Positions 1 through 11,899 of a stretch of 64,000 nt of DNA are shown here, one piece after another. A program made the translations under genes and the position numbers. The stretch is taken from assembly GCA_027475525.1 (NCBI GenBank), contig JAMWFC010000054.1, positions 1,728,468 to 1,792,467 on the forward strand. Reading direction: 5' to 3'. Origin of the DNA: Macrolepiota albuminosa (taxonomy: Eukaryota; Basidiomycota; Agaricomycetes; Agaricales; Agaricaceae). The notes beneath the pieces are model-generated. The model was not told the origin of the DNA. It did not search any database and worked only from the letters and a program-made list of their open reading frames with translations. Numbering within the stretch: the first letter of the stretch is position 1; every line of letters begins with the position of its first letter.

Positions 1-243
1 TTCTGCGTTGGTGCGCCGCTAACAGACCTCCCAACTGATCAATTTCTTGTGTAATCTCTGATGGGATATGCTGGAGCAGCCCTTGCTGGATGAGGGCGAG
101 CACCGAGGAACTCCCATCCAACAACAGTCGGTACTCACACACCCCTTCTGGATGTGAAGATGTATCAGGTATATATTATAGGACATAGAGTCACTTACAC
201 ATAACATTTTTATGGGACAATGCCAACACATTCAACAGCCAGC

Positions 244-1190
244 TCCTCCTTTGTAAAATATGTGGCTGTGCTGCCTCCACTTGCCATATTGCCTGCCGTA
301 CCTCCTCTATCTCTGATGCCCCAGGTGCTGCATTGTTTGACCCTCAATTCTCAATATGCTCCACTTGCACCTGCAAACCAGCCAACTTGTCTTCAATAGC
401 CACACATGCCACTAAAGTGGCATCCCTGTCTCCAAATGCTCTGTCCCTCTCACAAATCACCATATTCCACTCTTTCCGCATAGCCTCCTGAGCACATTGT
501 TCCTGCTGAAGATTCTCTTGCATGTGGTGCAACTGTAAAGTTATCTGGTGCTCATTTGCCAGGGCCTCCTGCAAATGCTGGTGCATTTCCACATCAATAG
601 ACGATTGGGCAGGTATTGGGGGGATTTCATGGATATCCAATATGTCCAAGCTTAGAGACCTCCGTGCACACTTGTACCCTACTATCTCCACCAACTCGGT
701 TGAAGCTTGGCACTTCCCTTTGTCCTGTTGCAGAGGCAATGCTTCCACCTTTCCTCCTTGTAATGAATCCTCAGCCTGTGCCTCAACCGACCCCACAGCC
801 TTTGATGAACCCTCAGACCACGCCCTTTGACCTGGGCACATTACCCACACTCAATGACTTTGTATTTGTGTGTCTGTGCACACAATTAAATAATATCAAA
901 CCCAAATTTGTTGCCTCCCTGAAGTATGGCTCTAGTGATGCTCGGCACTTTCCCTTATCATGCTGAGTCATCAGTTCTTTTTCCATTAACGCAGGTGAAG
1001 CTCTGCACTTCCCCTTATCCTGCCATGTAGTTGATGCCTTTGCCTTCCTTCCTCTCAATGAACTCCCAGCCAGTGCCCCACCTGACTCCTCAGCCCTTGA
1101 TCTGAATGCATTAGCCAACTGGCTCAGCACCCAGGTCATGTCCCACCCCTGTTCTTTGCTCATGCAAGATGCCCTCCATGCCTGAGCCAT
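244..1190 (-). pseudogene. Coiled-coil ORF remnant, possibly retroelement gag-like
   Basis: Two overlapping minus-strand open stretches (813-1190, then 344-850) join only across a frame change. The first contains two short DKGKCRAS repeats and the second one DKGKCQAS. The second is Glu/Gln/His-rich and looks coiled-coil. A similar basic DKGK(x)AS element followed by a Glu/Ala coiled coil occurs on the minus strand at 10193-11062. The two regions may be copies of one family or the two sides of a gene split by the element between them. No enzymatic motif is visible and the function is unknown. I call it a remnant because no single frame spans it. Confidence 0.3.
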
Positions 1191-1238
1191 GGAGCATTGC
1201 TTATGCTGAGCTCAACAGAAAACACAAATGGAGTTATC

Positions 1239-2044
1239 TGTCACAACCCCTCCCACTACACCGGGACACCCCCAGAACCACATCTGGGACTCCCTCTCTG
1301 ACCCTGCTGGGTGCCCCCCCTGCCATCATACTGCCATCACATGCATCAAGGCCCACCACCACCCAGCACCTCTGACAGCCCCTCATCACGGACTCCGGAA
1401 CCAGCCACCAGCAAGGCCATCAAGCTGCAATCAATGACCGGATCATGCTACTTGATTCTGGCCATCATGCATCACCAGATCATGCTATTTGATTCTGGCC
1501 ATCACACATCATGACTTCCTCCATGCCAATTGATCATGTGCTCACACACATGATCCCAGCATACAGTCCTCCTCCCGCTTCTCAATGTCCCCCAGAACAT
1601 ATTCCAGACACCCTGGAAGGCCAGGGATTCAGATCCAGCCCCATAGTACTTATAGAGTAGTTCCCCATTGTATTTTGCTAGTCTTGATATTACATTTGAT
1701 TGCTTGCATGCCCTTTGATTGACTGGTATGCACTGACTAGCACACTTGACTGGCATGCTCAACTTGTTCACGTCCTCTTAAAATTGATATGCACTTTGCA
1801 ACTTAAATCTCACTAACTGGGCCTCGTCCTAGAACCCCCAGTTCTCAACCTGGCTCCATCCCCTTAATTTTCTCAACTTCACCCGATTCCCTGGACTAAG
1901 CCCCTTATCCTGGGAGTCCCCCTGTTTGCATCTTGAACCCCAGAGCTTAGTCTGGAGTTCCAGACACCTGAGTGTCTGTAGATCAAGTCTGCCTTATAAG
2001 GGTGCTACTTTCCTGGAAAGCCCCCAACTCAGCGGAACCTGACA
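1239..2044 (+). repeat. Putative 5' LTR of Ty3/gypsy element E1
   Basis: The stretch begins TGTCACAACC and ends CCTGACA, so the ends form the inverted TGTCA/TGACA pair expected of an LTR. It has no long ORF and carries a TATA-like TTATAAGG near its 3' end. It lies just before the E1 gag region. No matching 3' LTR was found after E1, so boundaries and orientation are inferred from the termini alone. Confidence 0.4.
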
Positions 2045-2077
2045 TAATATCAAGACTCTCTCCTTACACCATTTTTA

Positions 2078-4750
2078 ATGGCTATGTATACTCACATCTA
2101 TTATTCCATGGGCTACCAGACCGACCCTTATGGATGTCTGGTCCCCAACCACTACTCCGCACAGACCCCCCACCATGTTTACCCACCTCTCCCATACAAA
2201 CCCCAACGTCTTTACTGCCACTGGGCCCCTGATCCATCTCTCTACAACTTGGGGCCCTCAGCCAGCTGGGCTCCTCTGCCCAACCTAGCCGTGGCACAAC
2301 CTGTGGAGGCCCCCTCATACTGGAGCATCTCTGGAGGTCTACTAGAGACCCCACCCATCTTCAGTGGACCTTATCTGATTCCCCCCAGCGAGGGTCCCTT
2401 TGTACCCACCCCCTATTATAGTTACCAATGCCCTGCCCCCAAACCCTGCAGACCCCCCAACTACAACTAACTCCCCTTGACACTACCTGGCTGCCACCCC
2501 ACCCGCACAGACCTCTCCCTTGCCAATGGGATAACGACACCTCAAGGAGTACAAATGACAACAAGACAAGGTGCTCTGCTCACTCAGGATCTTGCTGGAG
2601 GACTTTGTGCAGCGGACAAGGGAGCTACTCATGGAATTCAGACACGACGACTTTGAAGGCACTCCGGAGGACTAGGCCCATTGCTTGGTCAAATTTGGGG
2701 ATTGCCTCATGTGAGGAGAACTCCCAGAGCAGGCTATGGTAAAATACAGATGCAACACAATCCTCTACAAAGAGCTGCAGCAACTGCTTGACGAAGTCCA
2801 CACGTTCTCCTCCTCCCAACCCTGTGGACCTGGGCCGCTCAATTCACATCCAACAGAAACCTCCAGAACTGGCCCTGGCTGCCCCCACAGTCCTGACTCC
2901 AGAGCAACAACAGCAGGAAGAGCGACAAAACGCCTTGGCCATACTGCAGTTTCTCAAACCAATGGGAGGGCTATTTGATTAGCCCACTGTCTACACAGTA
3001 GGCTTGTTGACTTGCCATAGGGCTAACTCTGTTTCTAGCACCTTTGAGATCTGAAGACAGCCCCAGAGATCTCTGGAACCACTCCCGTGAATGGACAACG
3101 CCCAACTCCCACCTCCAGTAATCTCTGGGAGACCCCAGGTGGACATCCCTAGTATGAACGACACACTGTGCTACATCAACAAGCTCACTCAAGGCAGCAA
3201 TAAACAACGCCTCTCCACAACAACTCTGGCACCACCACCCACATCTGCCCCGGCCCCTCTGGAGCCCAACTTCCATTGCAACCTCCCACCCCACTTCAAT
3301 TTGCAGAACCCCCCATGGCCTCTGATGCAAGCCTGACCCTCCTGAGTTGAATATCCTCCATGCAACCTGGCACCTGACCCAGCACCCGGACCCCCCAGAT
3401 TGACCCAGCACCACTGAACCCTCCCTGACCACCTCTGCCACCTCCAATCAACCCTCAAGGATGACTTTCTGGCCCGCCACCTCCACCGCCTCCTGCATGG
3501 AGACCTGGACCTCCTCCCAACAGGAACGAACCTCCTTGAGACAACTGGCCCCCCAGGTGAGCCACCTGGAGGAGGCCCTCCAGGCAGGTGGGGTCCTGCT
3601 CTCGGCGCCTTTCCTCCCCAAGAAGGGGGGGTAACCACTATTACTACTATTACAATGCCAGCCCCCCGCCCTGCAATGTCACGGGACTGGATGATGCTTG
3701 CAACACCCTCACCTGCAAAGAGTGTCTGGATATCCAAAAACCTGATGCATTCACAAGCTGGGACCCCTGCAAATGATGTACCTTCCTCATCCAATATCTT
3801 AACACGTTCCAGGCAAAGCCGCTCACATTTCAGGTTGACAGCTCCTGGGTGGCCTTTGCCGTCTCCTACCTCCAGGGGATTGCCTTCAACTACTATATGG
3901 CCCTGATCCAGTTTGACCTGAACAATCCGGCCCTCTTTTGCTAGCAGACCTTCATCAACAAGTTCTCAAGTAAGTTCGGAATCTACAACACCATGGCTGA
4001 GGCCGAGGACAATCTCTTCAACCTCTGGATGCATCCTGAAGAATGCTTCACCACCTTTATTGTACGTTTCGAGAAGGAAGCTTACAAAACAGGTTGGAAC
4101 TACAGTGCCTTCCGGTATGCCCTCTGCCATGCCATGCCACAATGCATCAAGGACATCCTCCAACTCGCCCTGAAACAACCCTCCTATGATGGATACAAGG
4201 CCCTTATCATGCAGATTGACCAGCGCTACTAGGAGGACCACAGCAAATACTCGAACTCCCAGACCTCCTGGAATCCTAGGGGAGGACTATCCTGGCCCTT
4301 CAGCGAACCCCCCAACCCCCCAAACCGAAACCCTGGTCCCCCTGCATTCCCTGGCGGCTGACCTCCGGTAAGTCATGGCCCACTCAATGCTAACCCCAGC
4401 AGCGGTGCTCGTCCCCAGGCCCAACTCAACACCACAGTGGCCACCAACAATCCAGGCAACGTGCTGAACTCTGAGGAACTCCCGGAGGACCCTGAAGACC
4501 CCAATTTTGCCAACAAACGGGATGAAGAGGCCCTCTGGGCTAATCAGCTTCAGAAGAAGAGAAGACCCTGGATCGAGGTTCCAAAAGATGTGCAGGAACA
4601 ATGGAGAAGGGAAGGTGTTTGCATACTCTGCAATGAGAAAGACCATTTTATCTCTGAGTGTTCCCAACAACAGGCTATGGGACACGCTACCTGGACCTTC
4701 AAAAGAGAAGATGCCACCTACAAATATTCAGAAAATGACCTGGCAATTTA
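2078..4750 (+). pseudogene. E1 Gag polyprotein remnant with zinc knuckle
   Basis: The N-terminal part (2078-2470) is rich in Pro and Tyr. A Gln-rich segment (about 2790-2980) ends in FLKPMGGLFD. The capsid-like core lies at about 3820-4260, with motifs such as FINKFSSKFG and RFEKEAYKTGW that resemble the retrotransposon Gag family. A CCHC zinc knuckle of form CX2CX4HX4C (CILCNEKDHFISEC) lies at about 4617-4660. Such proteins package element RNA into cytoplasmic particles. Several stops (for example TAG at 3943) break the frame, so it is a pseudogene. The N-terminal start is uncertain. Confidence 0.65.
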
Positions 4751-4753
4751 GAC

Positions 4754-5841
4754 ATGGAAGACACACTAAATTGTAGAATTGACTCCAACGTCTTCTTCAC
4801 TCTGGTCTCCCGTCTTCACTCTACGATACTTGCACAGGACACCCTCATGGCTTACCTACCCTCCCACTCTTTGCACACCCTCCTCCTCAAAACCTGCCTC
4901 ACCTCCTCCGGAGTTCCCCTCAACATCCTTGTTGACAGTGGCACTATGGACAACTTCATCAACAAAGCATGGTCCTCCTCTGCCCTGAAGCCCGCTTGAT
5001 GACTCCCGGTCCTGGTACGACTCTGCCTCTTCAATAGAGACGCCTCTGCAGCGGGGGATATCACTCATTTTGTGCGTATACCTGTTACCTTCGCCATTGG
5101 ACAGACTCACATCCTCTGCATGCTGATAACCAAACTCCACCCCTCTGCATCTTGGTCTTAGGGCTTCCATGGCTCTGAGACACCAATCCCTGTATTGACT
5201 GGTGACATCTCACCCTTTGCCTGACCCCAGAGCCAATGGCCGATGACCAGCAACTCCCCTTTGACATCCTCCACTCCCTGGACCCCAACCCAACTCCTAA
5301 GGACTCCTGGGACAGACTCCCACCGCCCTCCAGACTCCAGTCTCGCTTGTCCTGATCCTTTGTCATCAGTGCCAGGTTGGATGGCACCCTGGAGCCACTA
5401 TCAGCCTTCATTGACAGCGGAGCTACCAAAGTTTTCATCGGCGACGCCCTTGACCTTCCCCACGACTTCCTCAAACAACCCCTCCACCTGCAACGGCTCA
5501 ACGGCACCCCCTCCTCCTCTGGCCCCATCCAGAGGTCTCACTCAGGACGTGTAACCCTGGACAATGGCTTTGGGTTCACCTCCAACTTCCTGGTCACGCG
5601 ACTTCACAGATCGATGGTATTGGGACTACCCTGGCTACAAGACACAAATCCCAATATTGACTGGAGAACGCTCACCATGACGTTCCCAGAACCTGAGGAC
5701 CACTCTATGACTGCCGTGCACCTCCGGGCCCTAGGAAGCGACCTGATGCCTGACCTTCCCAGGGTCATGGCCTTGTTCCCCAGCCAGATGCCCCTGACCA
5801 TGCCCTCTATGCCTGTCCAAACCTGCAAGGCACCTGATTGA
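4754..5841 (+). pseudogene. E1 tandem retropepsin-like protease domains
   Basis: Two aspartic-protease-like units follow each other. The first has the active-site motif LVDSGT (about 4931) and ends with LGLPWL-stop-DTNPCIDW at about 5158-5210. The second has FIDSGAT (about 5410) and ends LGLPWLQDTNPNIDW at about 5620-5665. The shared end motif shows they are duplicates or two related domains. In Ty3/gypsy elements a single retropepsin processes Gag-Pol. The first unit contains in-frame TGA codons. The second is open from 5377 to 5841. Confidence 0.6.
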
Positions 5842-6251
5842 CCCCCAAACATTTCTCAGAACAAATACAAAGGATCAAACTACCCAGACTGGTTTCAAAC
5901 ACACGTCAAATCTGTCCTGACCTGTGAGCTAGCAACCCTGATTGACCCAGAAGTACTTGACATTAAGATCATTGGGGCCACCTCCTTTGCTCACCTCATG
6001 CAGGATGGAACCCCTGCATTTCAGCTGCATACCTTGCCCTCTCTCCTGGAAGAACACCTGCGAGGGGACACCATTTTCCTGAAGAAGAAAATCAAGGAGC
6101 AGATCCTCTGAGAAGTAGTTCCCCTGGAGTACCATGAGTTTGCTGACGTATTCTCTGAAGAAGATGCCAAGGAGATCCCCCCCACCACCCCTATGACCAC
6201 ACAATTGACCTTGAGGAAGGAACCGCCCCCTCCTTTAGCAAGGTATACAAC

Positions 6252-8516
6252 ATGTTGGAAGTCGAGCTCTGGGCCCTCAAGGACTACCTCGACAAAATGC
6301 TTGGAAAGGGGTTCATCCAACCCTCTGCCTCCGCCACCAGAGCTCTGATTCTATTTGCCAAGAAGAAGGACAGCTCGCTCCAACTCTGTGTTGACTACTG
6401 GGGACTCAATAAGATCATCAAGAAGAACCGCTACCCACTCCCACTGATTGGTGACCTGGTCGACTGTCTCTGGAGTGCCAAGGTCTACACCAAGATTGAC
6501 TTCTGCTCCGGTTACAACAATGTCTGCATTGCTCTGGGACACAAGTGGAAGACCGCGTTCTGCATGCAGTATGGTGATAGGCTTCTACTTGGACTGAGCG
6601 CATCAAGGTACATTACAGGCCAACTGACACTTGACGTACTGAAGACTCTAGCAACCAGTTTGGGATATAGAGCAGCCCTAGCTCTGGCACCCTACTACAG
6701 AACTTATCCATTTACCCTAATCACCAGCTACCAGGCCTTCAGCACACTCCATTCACCTAGTCCAAGGACGAAGGAAGCTCAGAATGTATAGCGCTAACAC
6801 AATGGTGGGAGGGGACTCTAACCAATCCCCAATCACTTTCAGAAGGAGCCAGCAGCAGGCCCTGCCAGTTGATGAGGCACTTCAATCAGAAGTCTAAAAG
6901 GATCAGTGATGGCGGCACAAGATATACTTAAACCCAATATCTGGATCTGTCAGGAACTGGTACAATGAGTAGCGCTGACATTAGTGCTCATAGTGTCTGT
7001 CGAGGATTTTCCAACCATACCCTGGAATAGCCTGGCCAATTGGAGTTATAGTAAAAGTGAGCAGACCTGTATAATTCTAAGCCAATATACAGTTGCCATT
7101 GGTCGCCATGGGCCATAACACCGTTGGTCACCATCAGCCATGTGCAAAAGGTTGCAGTTGACAGGTCACCGTCAGAAAAAACCACAAGGAGAGGTGCTAG
7201 GAGGTAGTGCCACAGATGGACATTTTATCTTGGCAAACACGGTAGTGCATAGTATATAAGATAGCTACTTTACATGTATATAACAACAAATCGTAACCCC
7301 TCGAGCACCCAGTTACACTTAGTGTTCAAATCACGCTAGCTTTAGCTGACTTTGTCACTAAGTTAGGCGCTAGCTTTGTCTATCTTGTCTTTGTTGTTTA
7401 CAGTGCCACCTATGGGCACACTATGCTGCGCTACTCGTCTTTTCTTTTATATCTTTGCTTAAACTACGATGCTTACCGTCTGCTAGGTAGCACCCTGAGG
7501 CACTATAATCCAGCTCATTGCCCTATCACCTCTGCTCAAGCACACCGGGACTCTGTCAGGACTTCTCACAACTACGAATGCCAAGCGCTGAAGACAGTGT
7601 TGTACTGCGTATACGTCCAGTGCACCCAACCACAGTTGGCGTCATCAACGGTCTGTTTGAGTACCTCATAATGCCCTTCAGTATGACTAACTCCCCTGCC
7701 ACGTTCCAATATTTCATGAACAACATCTTCCACAACATGAGCGACGTTTTCATCATCGTGTACCTGGACGACATCCTCATCTACTCCAACTCCTGGAAAG
7801 AACACCAGAAGCACATCCAACAAGTCCTCAAATGCCTCTGGGAGCACAACCTCCATACCAAGCTCAAAAAATGCGCATTCTATACAGAAGAAGTTGAATA
7901 CCTCAGCATCATTGTGTCCCCAAACAGCATCCAAATGGACTCCCACAAGGTCGAGGCCATCATCAACTGGCTGCAACCCCAGAATGTCAAGGAGGTACAG
8001 TCCTTCCTGGGCTTCGCTAACTTCTATCGGAGGTTCATAAATAACTACTCCAGCATCACAAAACCCCTCAATTGGCTCACGCAAAAGGACGTTGCATAAA
8101 ATTGGGATAGTAAGTGCCAGAGTGTCTTTAGTCTACTCAAGGAGGCCTTCACAGCTGCCCCTGTCCTCCAGCACTACAATCCTGCCCTCCTGATAATCTT
8201 GGAATGCAATACCTCCAACTATGCCATCGCCAGGATTCTCTTGCAAATGGAGCCTCATGATGGGGAACCCTGGCCTGTTGTCTTCTACACCTGGTCTATG
8301 ATCAATGCTGAGCTCAACTACGACATCTATGACAAGGAACTCCTCACCATTGTAGAGGCCTTCAAGCAATGGCAAGCCTACCTTGAAGGAGCCCGGCACT
8401 GGATTCAGGTCTACTCGGATCACAACAACCTACAGTACTTTGCCATGACCAAACAGCTCAGCCAGCGACAGGCCTGGTGGTCCAAAATCCTTTCAGAATA
8501 CAACTTCATGATTTAG
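6252..8516 (+). pseudogene. E1 reverse transcriptase and RNase H, split by a solo LTR
   Basis: The RT fingers and palm are at 6252-6574, with FAKKKDSSLQLCVDYWGLNK and the catalytic-region motif TKIDFCSGYNN. Reading is broken by an insertion at 6575-7647 and resumes at 7653 with GLFEYLIMPF, followed by the catalytic VYLDDILIYS (about 7758). The thumb and connection (FLGFANFYRRFI) run to 8099. After a TAA the RNase H-like part runs to 8516, with ECNTSNYAIA, YDKELLTIVEAF and YSDHNNLQYF. In the cDNA cycle these copy element RNA and remove the RNA strand. The insertion and stops make it non-functional. Confidence 0.85.
6575..7647. repeat. Solo LTR of family C (copy 1), inserted in E1 RT
   Basis: It begins TGATAGGCTTC and ends GGCGTCATCA. 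It is flanked by ATGG(T) at 6571-6575 and ACGG(T) at 7648-7652, a 4-5 bp target duplication with one mismatch. It interrupts an RT frame that resumes directly after it. A second copy lies at 13781-14823. It carries a TATA-like AGTATATAAG near 7250, fitting an LTR promoter. No internal element domain is present. Confidence 0.75.
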
Positions 8517-8639
8517 TACCACCCAGGACAACTCAGGGCAAAACCCAACGTGCTCACCCAATAGCCCAACATCTACCCCAAGAAGTTGTTCGAGGCGGAA
8601 CACAATGTACTCAACCATCATGTAATGATCCCCCCTGAA

Positions 8640-9950
8640 CGTTTGAATGCTGTACTGATCCTGAACAACAAAGGTACACTCAGCCAGATCTGCTGTGCCC
8701 CCTGGGACTAGCCAGGATACGTAAGACCCTTCAGCTCATCTTCTATATTTACTTCTGGCCAGAGCTGAAAAAGGACGTAACCCAATACATTCGATCATGT
8801 GAACCCTGCCTCTGGGCCAAGGTCCTCCAACATTAGCCCTACGGACTACTAAAACCCCTCCCAATAGGATGATGCCCTTGGTCCTCCATATTCATGGACC
8901 ACATTGTTGAACTCCCAGAATCAGAAGGATTTGACGCCATTCTTGTTGTTGTGTGTAGGCTAACCAAACAGGGAATTTTCCTACCCTGCCACACCACAGA
9001 TACTGCCCTGGACTTTGCCCAGCTATTCCTCAAGCATGTTTTTGCCAAGCACGGACTCCCAGACAACATCATTTCCAACCATGGTCCACTCTTTGTATCC
9101 AAGTTCTGGACCTCCCTGTGTAAGGCCCTCAAGGTAAAAACTAACCTCTCCATGGCCTACCACTCAGAAACTGATGGCCAAACTGAGAGAGTCAACCAGT
9201 CCCTTGAGCAATACCTCCGGTTATACGTCAACTACTTACAGGACAACTGGCACGCCAAATTCCCACTGGCTGAGTTCACCTACAACAACACGCTGCACTC
9301 TGCCACTGGGGTATCACCCTTCTTTGTGAACAAAGGGTACCACCCCCAGTTAACCCTCTCCCTCCAGGACATCCCATCATACGCTGCCCACAAAGTCATG
9401 CAGGACCTCCGATCCCTCCATGAGTTTCTCTGGGAAGAAATTGACATTGCAAACTGGATTTATAGGAAACATGCTGACCAGAAGAGGGAAGACACCCCTG
9501 ACTGGGCTCCTGAAACTAAGGTATGGTTAGATCAACATCACCTCTGCACCTGCCAGCCCTCTCCAAAACTTGATCACAAGCACCCTCAGTCCATTCAAGA
9601 TCTTAAAGAAAGTCTCATCCCATGCCTACAAGATTGAGCTCCTCTCAGGACTCCAAGGCCTGCACCCAGTCTTCCATGTCCGCCTCCTGGAACGGTGCCC
9701 TCCAGACCCCTTTCCCAAACGATGCCCCAAGCCTCCTCCCCTGGTTAAGGTCAAGGACGAATACCACTACGAGGTTGAAGACATCCTCAATTCCTGAGAT
9801 ATCTGCAGACAACCCCACTTCCTCATACGATGAGGATATGGCCCAGAGGACGACACTTGGGAGCCATGCCAAAACCTTGAAGGCACCCTCGACAAACTCT
9901 GGGACTTCCAGCAATGGCACCCAGGAAACGACCTTCTCAGGCATAGAACT
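8640..9950 (+). pseudogene. E1 integrase with C-terminal chromodomain
   Basis: The zinc-binding part (about 8700-8830) retains SCEPC. The catalytic core runs from 8894, with the first Asp in FMDHIVELPES, the second in the NIISNHGP region where the usual Asp is replaced by Asn (SNHG), and the Glu in ETDGQTERVNQS. The C-terminal part (9570-9797) has [10 protein letters not shown]. The same frame then continues through TGA codons with EVEDILNS and GYGPEDDTWEP, the signature of a chromodomain that targets integration to heterochromatin. The loss of the second catalytic Asp and the stops indicate an inactive copy. Confidence 0.8.
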
Positions 9951-10192
9951 CACAGACGGCAGTAGTGGGCGTAACCCCACCTCTGGGTCTAACAGGGATT
10001 CAACTCCCATGTATATTTTCTGTTCTCCTTCTCTATACTTTACTCATCTAATACTTTTAACAAGACCAACAATTACGCTCCCATGGTAGCGCCCAGAGTC
10101 TGGGCAAGGTACCAATTCTCAGCTTTTGCCATATTACTTACACTACTTTTCTGGCCCTGGGAGACCAAGTATATACATTTTCCATAACTACA
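9951..10192. other. Gene-free stretch after E1
   Basis: This is a C/T-rich segment without ORF or LTR terminus that I can match to 1239-2044. It should contain the E1 3' end if that still exists. Confidence 0.4.
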
Positions 10193-11070
10193 CTATTCTA
10201 CAGTATAGGTACAATGACAAGAAAAAAGAAATCCACAAGAAAGAATGAAAGGACCCCTAATGCTGGGGTCCTGGACCTCCCTCCCCAGGCCAACCCCAGA
10301 ACCCCTCCCCCATTCCCCCCAGGCCATGCTCCCACAACACTTTCTCGGCCAATTGATCCCAGGATGGGAGGGGCTTGCTCTCATCTAAGACCCGCTTGAA
10401 CCAGGACTCTGGAGCAGGCATGTTCCTCTGTCGGTGTGCGGCCACCACCTGCCCCAGGAGGTCAAGACTCTTCCTGCAGCACCGCAAGTACCACAGCTGC
10501 CCCATCCAGGAGCAGACAGTGCTTCCAGGCCCAGCCTGGAGACGTCAGCAGAAACCAAGCCAAAGAACAGGAGAAACTCACTCAAGGACACCATCTGCGT
10601 GATTACCACATCGTGGCACAAACCCTCCATTAGCCCCTGACTCAGGGGGGCCCTCTCTGGGAACCCCACTCCCTGCCCCAGCCTTGCCCACAATGCCTCC
10701 AGCTCAGCCTCTGCCTCCTCCTGAGCGACCCTGGCCTTCTCCAACTTCCAAAGCGCCGCCTTCCGACCCTCCTTCAACTCCCTCTGAACATTGGCCTACT
10801 CCTCCCTACCCTCCTTGGGCTCTCCCTCTCCCCACCCCAAATGCTCTTGCAAGGCCCTCATGTCTGCTTCCAGGGGCTGCCCTGACAGAAGGAAAAAGAC
10901 TGCCAGGGAGAGACACGTGAAGGAGACTGGGAGTAGGGTTCCAGAAGGCAGGCACACCCTCTTGGAGGGCCCCAGGGAGGGGCTAGGTGATGCCCACCAT
11001 TTCCCCTTATCAGGGTGCCCCCCATGCCCCCCCTCAAACATCACGAGCAAGTATTTGCTCACTTTTCATT
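10193..11070 (-). pseudogene. Coiled-coil ORF remnant (DKGK family)
   Basis: Minus-strand open pieces at 10796-11062, 10385-10777 and 10257-10505 read into one another with frame changes. They contain PDKGKWWASPS, a Lys/Glu/Ala coiled coil (KARVAQEEAEAELEALWARL) and a C-terminal ESWFKRVLDES segment. It abuts E2a: homology between E2a and E3 stops at about 11075 inside SEEEYQASK. It may be the locus E2a recombined with, or a different element. The family is not recognised. Confidence 0.3.
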
Positions 11071-11188
11071 TTGGAGGCTTGATATTCCTCCTCACTCATC
11101 ATCACCACATTGTGGTCTGAGCTCAGCCCAGGCATAGCCTGTACTTCCTCATCCACCTCCTCCACATCGGCACTTTGCGCTGACCGAG

Positions 11189-11890
11189 TCATAGAGAGTC
11201 CTTGTGCTTCTCCGTAGTGTGGTGATGTCGCAGGTGATTATTAGTGTCGTCTGCGGTAGCCCATTTGGCTGGGATTGCTTTCCCATTTACTAGCATCTGA
11301 CAGTGCTCAAAGTCTAGCATGACTTTGTTAAGCTGCATGAATGGTGTTTCCAGTATTATATCATAGTGATCAAAGTTCACTACATCCATGTATTCCTGGC
11401 TATGTGAGCCCGGTATCTGGACAGTTACATTTGTCCCATACTGCACCATAGCGCGGCTTCCTACCATGCCCAATTGCAATGCCAACGGCGTATCTAACTC
11501 TTGTATGGAAATTTCATACACATGAGTGAACTGGGACATTATACCGGAAGTAGTACTCCCGAAGTCCCATAATGTCCAAGCTTTGTGGCCATTCACCTCC
11601 ACATATGAGACCAGACACTCCTTATCTGCCTGCTTCAATGTAGGGCACTGCAAAGTGCCCTCTGCTCAATGAAGAGTCACCTTCATCCAAATCATGTTAT
11701 TCTTGTCATGATCATTCAAGGACAGCCAATCCATCATTGCCGCTAGGCATTCCGAGTCGCTGTCATGACTGTAGTACTTGTTGGCATAGACATTGTCATA
11801 TACGTTGACTGTGACGTACTCCTCCCCCTCCACGACCACACTCTTGGGCTCGGCGCCTGAAGCCTCCTCTGGAGGCTCTTGGTCATTCAT
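11189..11890 (-). pseudogene. E2a protease region, ending at conserved UGA
   Basis: An acidic linker (EEYVTVNVYDNVYANKYYSH) leads to a retropepsin domain. Its active-site motif has become LWDFGSTTSG, with Asp kept but Ser of DSG replaced by Phe. ILETPFMQ corresponds to the flap-distal I(I/L)GTPFM of its sisters. A frame change near 11660 separates the two parts. The domain stops at TGA (11191-11189), followed by CTC-G. The same position is a UGA in E3 and E4. It would cleave Gag and Pol if intact. The Phe replacement suggests inactivity. Confidence 0.75.
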
Positions 11891-11899
11891 GGGGTGCTC

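Larger units (their letters stand above)
1239..9950 (+). mobile_element. Degenerate Ty3/gypsy chromovirus E1
   Basis: Plus-strand remnants follow the Ty3/gypsy order: proline-rich gag, zinc knuckle, protease, RT, RNase H, integrase and chromodomain. Stops and frame changes interrupt nearly every domain, so it is not coding-competent. A solo LTR of another family (6575-7647) splits the RT. Only a 5' LTR candidate is visible. Downstream, 9950-10190 shows no convincing 3' LTR. Confidence 0.8.

Noticed and set aside
1239..2044. Putative LTR belonging to the minus-strand remnant at 244-1190
   Set aside because: Possible, but the TGTCAC start and the TATA-like element near 1990 fit plus orientation and the adjacent E1 gag better; kept at low confidence.
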